Assembly: GCA_015075185.1 (NCBI GenBank)
Contig: JABTUW010000008.1
Coordinates: 62,001 to 126,000, forward strand
Direction of reading: 5' to 3'
Source of the DNA: Anaerolineales bacterium
Lineage (GTDB): Bacteria > Chloroflexota > Anaerolineae > 4572-78 > J111
DNA: 64,000 nucleotides
The notes below the pieces were generated by a model. The model searched no databases. It was not told the DNA's origin and was given only the letters and a program-made list of their open reading frames with translations. Shown here piece after piece: positions 59,444 through 64,000 of this stretch. The position numbers were made by a program, and so were the translations under genes. Each line of letters begins with the position of its first letter. Position 1 is the first letter of the stretch.

Positions 59444-60856
59444 ATGGCCACAACATTTGATGTTAATCTTGACGATTATAAATACGGGTTTAGCGTCCCC
59501 GAAAATTATGCCTTTAAGGCGCGCAAGGGTTTGGATGAGGATATTGTCCGCGAAATTTCCTGGATGAAGAAAGAGCCGGAGTGGATGCTGGAGTACCGGC
59601 TGCGGGGCTATCGCCACTTTTTGGAACGCCCCATGCCACAGTGGGGGGGGCGGGGCAACCTCAACACCCTTAATTTTGATGACATTTATTATTACATCAA
59701 ACCAGTGGATGCGAACCAGGCTTTCAAGTCCTGGGACGACGTGCCCGAAGATATCCGCAAAACCTTCGACCGCCTGGGCATCCCCGAAGCCGAGCAGAAG
59801 TTCCTGGCCGGCGTCGGCGCCCAGTACGAGAGCGAAGTAGTCTACCACAGCATTATCGAAGACCTGGAAAAGAAGGGCGTTATCTTCCTGGATATGGACG
59901 CCGCCCTGCGCGAGCATCCCGATATTGTTAGAGAATATTTCACCACGGTTATTCCGCCGGAAGATAACAAATTTGCGGCGCTGAACACGGCCGTTTGGTC
60001 GGGCGGCAGCTTTATTTATGTACCCAAGGGGGTGAAGGTAGACCTGCCGCTGCAAGCCTACTTCCGCATCAACGCGCAGAGCATGGGCCAATTTGAGCGA
60101 ACCCTGATTATCGTGGACGAAGGCGCTTACGTCCACTATGTCGAGGGCTGCACTGCCCCAACTTACTCGACCGACAGCCTGCACAGCGCCGTCGTCGAAA
60201 TCATCGTCAAAGCGAATGCCCGTTGCCGCTACTCAACCATCCAGAACTGGAGCCATAACGTGTATAACCTGGTCACCAAGCGCGCCCAGGCCTTCAAAAA
60301 TGCGACGATGGAGTGGGTGGACGGCAACCTCGGTTCAAAACTGACCATGAAGTATCCGGCGGTCTGGCTGATGGAGCCGGGCGCGCATGGCGAAGTTCTG
60401 TCCATTGCTTTTGCCGGCAAGGGCCAGCTTCAGGATGCCGGCGGCAAGATTGTTCATGCCGCGCCGAACACCAGCTCGGTCATCACCAGCAAATCTATCA
60501 GCAAGGGCGGCGGCCGCACCACCTATCGCGGCTTGATTAAAGTTGCGCCGGGCGCGGTCAACAGTAAGAGCAACGTGGTTTGCGACGCCCTGATCCTGGA
60601 CGAAGACTCTGCTTCCGACACCTTCCCCTACATCGAAATCGAGGAGCAGGATGTCTCTATCGGCCACGAGGCCAGCGTCTCCAAAGTGTCCGAAGAGCAG
60701 CTTTTCTACCTGATGAGCCGGGGTATTCCTGAGGATCAGGCCGCCAACATGATTGTCAGCGGCTTCATTGAGCCGATTGTGAAGGAACTGCCAATGGAAT
60801 ATGCCCTGGAATTGAACCGTTTGATTGAAATGGAAATGGAGGGTTCGGTAGGCTGA
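59444..60856 (+). CDS. sufB: Fe-S cluster scaffold SufB
   Basis: 470 residues. Full-length SufB with [40 protein letters not shown] (with the conserved Cys and following segment), [14 protein letters not shown] and the C-terminal [11 protein letters not shown]-type and [19 protein letters not shown] segments. SufB holds the nascent cluster in a SufBC2D complex. ATG 59444 follows GGAGG within the sufC end. The stop is 1 nt before sufD. Confidence 0.97.
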   Translation: MATTFDVNLDDYKYGFSVPENYAFKARKGLDEDIVREISWMKKEPEWMLEYRLRGYRHFLERPMPQWGGRGNLNTLNFDDIYYYIKPVDANQAFKSWDDVPEDIRKTFDRLGIPEAEQKFLAGVGAQYESEVVYHSIIEDLEKKGVIFLDMDAALREHPDIVREYFTTVIPPEDNKFAALNTAVWSGGSFIYVPKGVKVDLPLQAYFRINAQSMGQFERTLIIVDEGAYVHYVEGCTAPTYSTDSLHSAVVEIIVKANARCRYSTIQNWSHNVYNLVTKRAQAFKNATMEWVDGNLGSKLTMKYPAVWLMEPGAHGEVLSIAFAGKGQLQDAGGKIVHAAPNTSSVITSKSISKGGGRTTYRGLIKVAPGAVNSKSNVVCDALILDEDSASDTFPYIEIEEQDVSIGHEASVSKVSEEQLFYLMSRGIPEDQAANMIVSGFIEPIVKELPMEYALELNRLIEMEMEGSVG

Positions 60857-60857
60857 T

Positions 60858-62219
60858 ATGGTGGCACAAGTTTTAACCTCTCCAAGCAAATCTTCTGACA
60901 AGTTACTCCAAGCCGGTGTTTTCACCCGCAGCACGGTCGAGACCATCTCGGCCAACGAGCCAGCCTGGCTCAAAGAAAAACGCCAGGTAGCCTGGACGGT
61001 GTTTGAAGAAACGCCCATGCCAACCACCTCCGACGAGGATTGGCGGCGGACCGATCTGCGCAAAATCCGCTGGGAAAAGTTCAATCTGGCTGGGCCGTCC
61101 TCTGTGCGGGCTACATCGTTGAGCGACCTGCCGGCTGACGTGCGCGACGCGCTGGAAGAAAAATACCTGGCGGCGGGCCGGATTGTCATTGCCAACGACC
61201 GGCTGGTCTACCACGAGCTTGACCCGGCCCTGGCCGAACAAGGGGTGATCTTTACCAGCCTGGCGGAAGCGGTCGTGGAGCATGCCGACCTGGTCCAAAA
61301 ATACCTGGGTACACAGGCCGTGCCGCCGTCGAACAGCAAGTTTGCCGCGCTCAACAGCGCCTTGTGGCGGGGCGGCGTCTTTCTGTACCTGCCTAAAGAA
61401 GTGGAAGTAGACCATCCCTTCCAAACTGCCCTCATCCTGGATGGCGAAGGCAGTGCCATCTTCCCGCGCACCCTGATTGTGGCCGAACGCCACAGCCAGG
61501 CGACCTATATCGAAGAAGCGATTTCGCACAGCGAGCATGGTCAGGCTTTGAACGCCGGGGTGGTGGAAATTTACGCCAACAGCGGGGCGCAACTGCGCTA
61601 CGTGGACGTGCAGGGCTGGGGTGAAGATGTGTATAACTTCAACATCAAGCGCTCGGTGGGCCAGAATGACAGCACCGTGATCTGGGAAACCGGCCAACTG
61701 GGCGGCCGCTTGACCAAGAGCTACTTTGACAGCGAGCTGCCGGGCAACGGCGCCTCGATGGAGTTCAACGGCGTCTACTTTATGCAGGGCAAGCAGCACC
61801 TGGATGTGGACTCCCTGATCCACCACATTGGCACGTCTACCAGCGGTGATCTGTTATTACACGGGGCCGTGAAAGATAAGAGCCGCAGTGTTTTCACCGG
61901 CTTGATTAAGATCGAGCCGAGCGCCCAGCAAACTAACTCCTACCTCAAAAGTGAAAACCTCATCCTGGATCACAATGCCCGCGCCGACGCCATCCCCAGC
62001 CTGGAGATTGACGCCAACGATGTGCGCGCTTCGCACGGGGCAACGATTGGCAAAATTGATGAAGAGTACATCTTCTACCTCATGAGCCGGGGTATCCCGC
62101 GCAACACCGCCGTACGCATGGTGGTCGAAGGCTTTTTCTACAAGGTGTTCGACCGCATGTATAACGAGCGTGTGCGCGAAAAGCTGTTTAACGCTGTCTC
62201 CGCCAAGATTGGCGATTAA
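60858..62219 (+). CDS. sufD: Fe-S cluster assembly protein SufD
   Basis: 453 residues. SufD paralogue of SufB: LKEKRQVAWTVFEETPMPT and DWRRTDLRKIRW near the N-terminus; FAALNSALWRGGVFLYLPKE, GNGASMEFNGVYFMQGKQH and [20 protein letters not shown] in the beta-helix and C-terminus. Forms the SufBC2D scaffold. The TGATATG between sufB and sufD implies coupling. The usual sufS and sufU do not follow directly. Confidence 0.95.
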   Translation: MVAQVLTSPSKSSDKLLQAGVFTRSTVETISANEPAWLKEKRQVAWTVFEETPMPTTSDEDWRRTDLRKIRWEKFNLAGPSSVRATSLSDLPADVRDALEEKYLAAGRIVIANDRLVYHELDPALAEQGVIFTSLAEAVVEHADLVQKYLGTQAVPPSNSKFAALNSALWRGGVFLYLPKEVEVDHPFQTALILDGEGSAIFPRTLIVAERHSQATYIEEAISHSEHGQALNAGVVEIYANSGAQLRYVDVQGWGEDVYNFNIKRSVGQNDSTVIWETGQLGGRLTKSYFDSELPGNGASMEFNGVYFMQGKQHLDVDSLIHHIGTSTSGDLLLHGAVKDKSRSVFTGLIKIEPSAQQTNSYLKSENLILDHNARADAIPSLEIDANDVRASHGATIGKIDEEYIFYLMSRGIPRNTAVRMVVEGFFYKVFDRMYNERVREKLFNAVSAKIGD

Positions 62220-62244
62220 TCACTCCCTAAGGAAAACCTGCGCC

Positions 62245-62670
62245 ATGTCCCTGATCCAATTAGTTTATGTCAGCTCGGCGGTTCGTTTTATGAGTGATGA
62301 GGAACTCGCCGAATTGTTACGAGTCTCCAGAGAAAATAATGCGCGTCTCGATATCACCGGTCTGTTGCTCTATAACGATGGCAATTTTATCCAGGCGCTA
62401 GAAGGTCCAGAAGAGGCCGTGTTAAAACTCTATGAAAAGATTTGCCAGGATCGGCGCCACGTGGGGGTGATGACTCTGGTGAAAGAGCCGATAAAGACAC
62501 GGCTTTTCCCGGAATGGTCGATGGGGTTTCAGAACGTAAAGCAGATGGAGGCGGCGGAGTTGCCTGGGTTTAGCTCATTTTTGACCCAGTCTTTTACCCC
62601 CGAAAATTTTCGGGAGAACCCCAGTCGAGTCACCGTATTGCTCACTACATTCAAGAAAATGATGCGTTGA
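62245..62670 (+). CDS. BLUF-domain blue-light photoreceptor
   Basis: 141 residues from ATG 62245 (an earlier in-frame start overlaps sufD and is not family-like). BLUF domains bind FAD and sense blue light. The key residues are present at AppA spacing: Tyr8 (QLVYVSS), Asn32, Gln50 (NDGNFIQALEG), Trp91 and Met93 (PEWSMGF). The C-terminal roughly 45 residues form a short cap of the kind seen in single-domain BLUF proteins. It starts 25 nt after sufD and may be expressed with it. Confidence 0.95.
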   Translation: MSLIQLVYVSSAVRFMSDEELAELLRVSRENNARLDITGLLLYNDGNFIQALEGPEEAVLKLYEKICQDRRHVGVMTLVKEPIKTRLFPEWSMGFQNVKQMEAAELPGFSSFLTQSFTPENFRENPSRVTVLLTTFKKMMR

Positions 62671-62702
62671 GCAACATTTAACCAAGAGGGGAGAGTTAAA
62701 AG

Positions 62703-62759
62703 ATGAGCGAGCGGACAATGAAATACTCCCGTCGCTCCAGTTTGTGTTGTTGTCGGTAA
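62703..62759 (+). CDS. Possible poly-cysteine leader peptide
   Basis: An 18-residue frame, MSERTMKYSRRSSLCCCR, starts at ATG 62703, 7 nt after GAGGGGAGAG, one of the better ribosome sites in the window. Three consecutive Cys codons lie one codon from the stop. It lies 231 nt upstream of a rhodanese gene, with a hairpin-forming repeat (62877-62933) between. Poly-Cys leaders that sense cysteine are known in mycobacteria. This one is a candidate only; no gene of this type was recognised. Confidence 0.4.
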   Translation: MSERTMKYSRRSSLCCCR

Positions 62760-62876
62760 ACCAGGTAGAAGCGCTATAGAGTGCATGGCTTTACATGACG
62801 AAATACCAACTGGAGACTAAATAGAATAGCGGCCAAAGCCGTAAATAGTCCAAAGAGCCTCTCTGAAAAGTGTTTG

Positions 62877-62933
62877 TAGTGATGACTTTAGTCGTCAATG
62901 GTGGGGCTGTAAACGACTTCAGTCGTTACTACG
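62877..62933. repeat. Compound inverted repeat upstream of the rhodanese gene
   Basis: The outer arms GTAGTGATGAC and GTCGTTACTAC pair (with G-T). Each half is itself near-palindromic: GATGACTTTAGTCGTC and the perfect AACGACTTCAGTCGTT. It could fold into a cruciform or a long hairpin. A short T-run follows after 20 nt, so a role as attenuator or as a dispersed palindromic element is possible. Confidence 0.7.
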
Positions 62934-62990
62934 GCCTCACATTGCGCCTTTTTAGACAGCTTCTAGGATTTACTGAAAGGGAGTAGAACA

Positions 62991-63839
62991 ATGAGTAGCC
63001 AAGAATATGCCCAGCCCGATGCGCTGGTCAGCACCCAATGGGTGGCCGACCATTTGAAGGACCCCAGCCTTCGCATTGTCGAGTCAAATGAAGATATTCT
63101 CCTGTACAATAAAGGCCACATTCCGGGAGCGGTCAAAATAGACTGGGTCAGCGATCTTAATGACCCGTTGATGCGTGACTATCTCGATGGCGAGCGTTTT
63201 GCCAAGTTGCTGTCGAGCAAGGGAATCGGGCCTGAGACAACGGTCGTCTTTTACGGCGACAAAAACAATTGGTGGGCGACCTATGCCTTTTGGGTGTTCC
63301 AGTTGTTTGGTCACACCAAGGCCAAAATCATGAACGGTGGCCGCAAAAAATGGGAAGAAGAGGGCCGTCCGATGACCACCGAAGTGCCGCAGTACCCCAC
63401 CACCACCTATCCCGTGCCGGAGCGAGATGACAGCAAGATTCGGGCTTTCCGGGAACAGGTGCGTGAGCATGTTAACAAGGGTGGGGCGCTGGTAGATGTC
63501 CGCTCGCCGGGTGAATACAGCGGTGAGCTGCTGCATATGGCCGATTATCCGCAGGAAGGCGCGCTGCGCGGTGGCCATATTCCCGGGGCCAAGAATATCC
63601 CCTGGGCCAGGGCGGCGAATGACGATGGCACTTTCAAATCCCCCGCTGACCTGCGCGCCTTGTACGAAGGCCAGGGCATTACCCCCGATAAAGATGTAGT
63701 GGCCTACTGCCGCATTGGCGAGCGCAGCAGCCACACCTGGTTTGTCTTGACCTACCTGCTGGGTTATCCCAGGGTACGCAATTATGATGGTAGCTGGACC
63801 GAGTGGGGCAATCTGGTGGGTGCGCCGATTGAGCGGTGA
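62991..63839 (+). CDS. Tandem-rhodanese sulfurtransferase
   Basis: 282 residues of two rhodanese domains; the first is inactive-type, the second catalytic. The active-site loop is CRIGERSS with Cys240, as in thiosulfate sulfurtransferases of the CysA2/SseA group. The product moves a sulfane sulfur from thiosulfate to a thiol acceptor. Motifs [12 protein letters not shown] and [12 protein letters not shown] mark both domains. ATG 62991 follows AAAGGGAGTAG. It sits next to sufCBD and a possible Fe-S scaffold gene, which fits sulfur supply for cluster assembly. Confidence 0.94.
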   Translation: MSSQEYAQPDALVSTQWVADHLKDPSLRIVESNEDILLYNKGHIPGAVKIDWVSDLNDPLMRDYLDGERFAKLLSSKGIGPETTVVFYGDKNNWWATYAFWVFQLFGHTKAKIMNGGRKKWEEEGRPMTTEVPQYPTTTYPVPERDDSKIRAFREQVREHVNKGGALVDVRSPGEYSGELLHMADYPQEGALRGGHIPGAKNIPWARAANDDGTFKSPADLRALYEGQGITPDKDVVAYCRIGERSSHTWFVLTYLLGYPRVRNYDGSWTEWGNLVGAPIER

Positions 63840-63886
63840 TTAATTGTCAATAATGAATGGTCAATTGTCAATAATCAATTGGCTGT
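63840..63886. repeat. Intergenic AT-rich repeat related to that in murE
   Basis: Tandem units AATTGTCAATAATGAATGG and CAATTGTCAATAATCAATTG follow the rhodanese stop. The word AATTGTCAATAATGAAT is shared exactly with the repeat inside murE (35262-35310). Confidence 0.8.
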
Positions 63887-63916
63887 AAAAGTAGTGGGGG
63901 GTGAAGGGGGTAATAA

Positions 63917-64000
63917 ATGAGCCGCCGCCCCCCTTTTTATCAGAAAATCATGGACCGACAACAATACATTGAGAAACTTCTCGAACATTTCGACACCCCT
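63917..64000 (+). CDS. Start of a gene cut by the window edge, possible Fe-S scaffold (NifU/IscU-like)
   Basis: ATG 63917 lies 7 nt after AGGGGG and opens a frame that runs to the window end (28 codons); an internal in-frame ATG at 63950 begins MDRQQYIEKLLEHFDTP. LL-x-H-(F/Y)-x-x-P is reminiscent of the first helix of IscU/SufU scaffolds. With sufCBD, sufR, mrp and a rhodanese next door the identity is plausible, but too few residues are visible for certainty. Confidence 0.4.
   Translation, partial: MSRRPPFYQKIMDRQQYIEKLLEHFDTP

Noticed and set aside
58501-60184. Long minus-strand ORFs opposite sufC and sufB
   Set aside because: Antisense shadows of two strongly conserved genes.

Overview
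The window looks like a chromosomal segment of a member of the Chloroflexota, probably Anaerolineae/Caldilineae-like. This is an inference: it rests on the ribosomal gene order, the many Thr-Pro-rich exported proteins, C-terminal Tyr-Leu-Pro tails on secreted proteins, short degenerate intergenic repeats that sometimes sit inside genes, and the scattering of cell-wall genes. No marker here fixes the genus.

Layout. 1-5.0 kb: the end of the S10/spc/alpha ribosomal superoperon (map end, rpmJ, rpsM, rpsK, rpsD, rpoA, rplQ, truA, rplM, rpsI), closed by a strong terminator. 5.1-9.5 kb: a UbiA-family prenyl-phosphate phosphoribosyltransferase, tlyA, a GAF histidine kinase and a PfkB kinase. 9.57-10.56 kb: a compact stable-RNA unit, with a near-consensus promoter, tRNA-Arg, RNase P RNA, initiator tRNA-Met, tRNA-Trp, tRNA-Gly and a terminator. 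10.7-16.4 kb: a membrane protein, two exopolysaccharide genes, and a small Cys-rich protein coupled to a SWIM protein.

16.4-28.6 kb looks like an inserted block. A truncated copy of a phospholipase-C-like gene lies at its left edge and the intact copy at its right edge, in the same orientation. Between them are a minus-strand series of exported proteins (a CLCA-like metalloprotease, a Tat substrate, an M6-like metalloprotease), two tiny membrane proteins and a methyltransferase. They are followed by a TPR-CHAT caspase-like protease facing a zinc-finger anti-sigma-like protein and an ECF sigma factor. The last three genes are the best candidate for a little-described system: a CHAT protease that could free a sigma factor by cutting its inhibitor.

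28.5-35.5 kb: the intact phospholipase-C-like gene, a 1.5-kilo-residue exported subtilase and murE. 35.5-42.0 kb: a type IV restriction-like module on the minus strand (ribbon-helix-helix protein, HNH nuclease, DUF2357/PD-(D/E)XK nuclease, McrB-like AAA NTPase). A 1,425-bp insertion sequence has landed on the last codon of the PD-(D/E)XK gene, and murE follows the mcrB-like gene by only 13 nt. 42-47 kb: a two-component system, recF and a second PfkB kinase. 47-53.6 kb: cell-envelope proteins with FHA, Ig-like, SH3 and NBR1-like domains. 53.8-56 kb: a second ECF sigma/anti-sigma pair. 56-64 kb: an iron-sulfur/sulfur region with a DinB-like protein, Mrp, a SufR-type regulator divergent from sufCBD, a BLUF photoreceptor, a possible poly-cysteine leader peptide, a tandem rhodanese, and the start of a possible Fe-S scaffold gene cut by the window edge.

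All calls come from reading the sequence. No database search or structure prediction was run.
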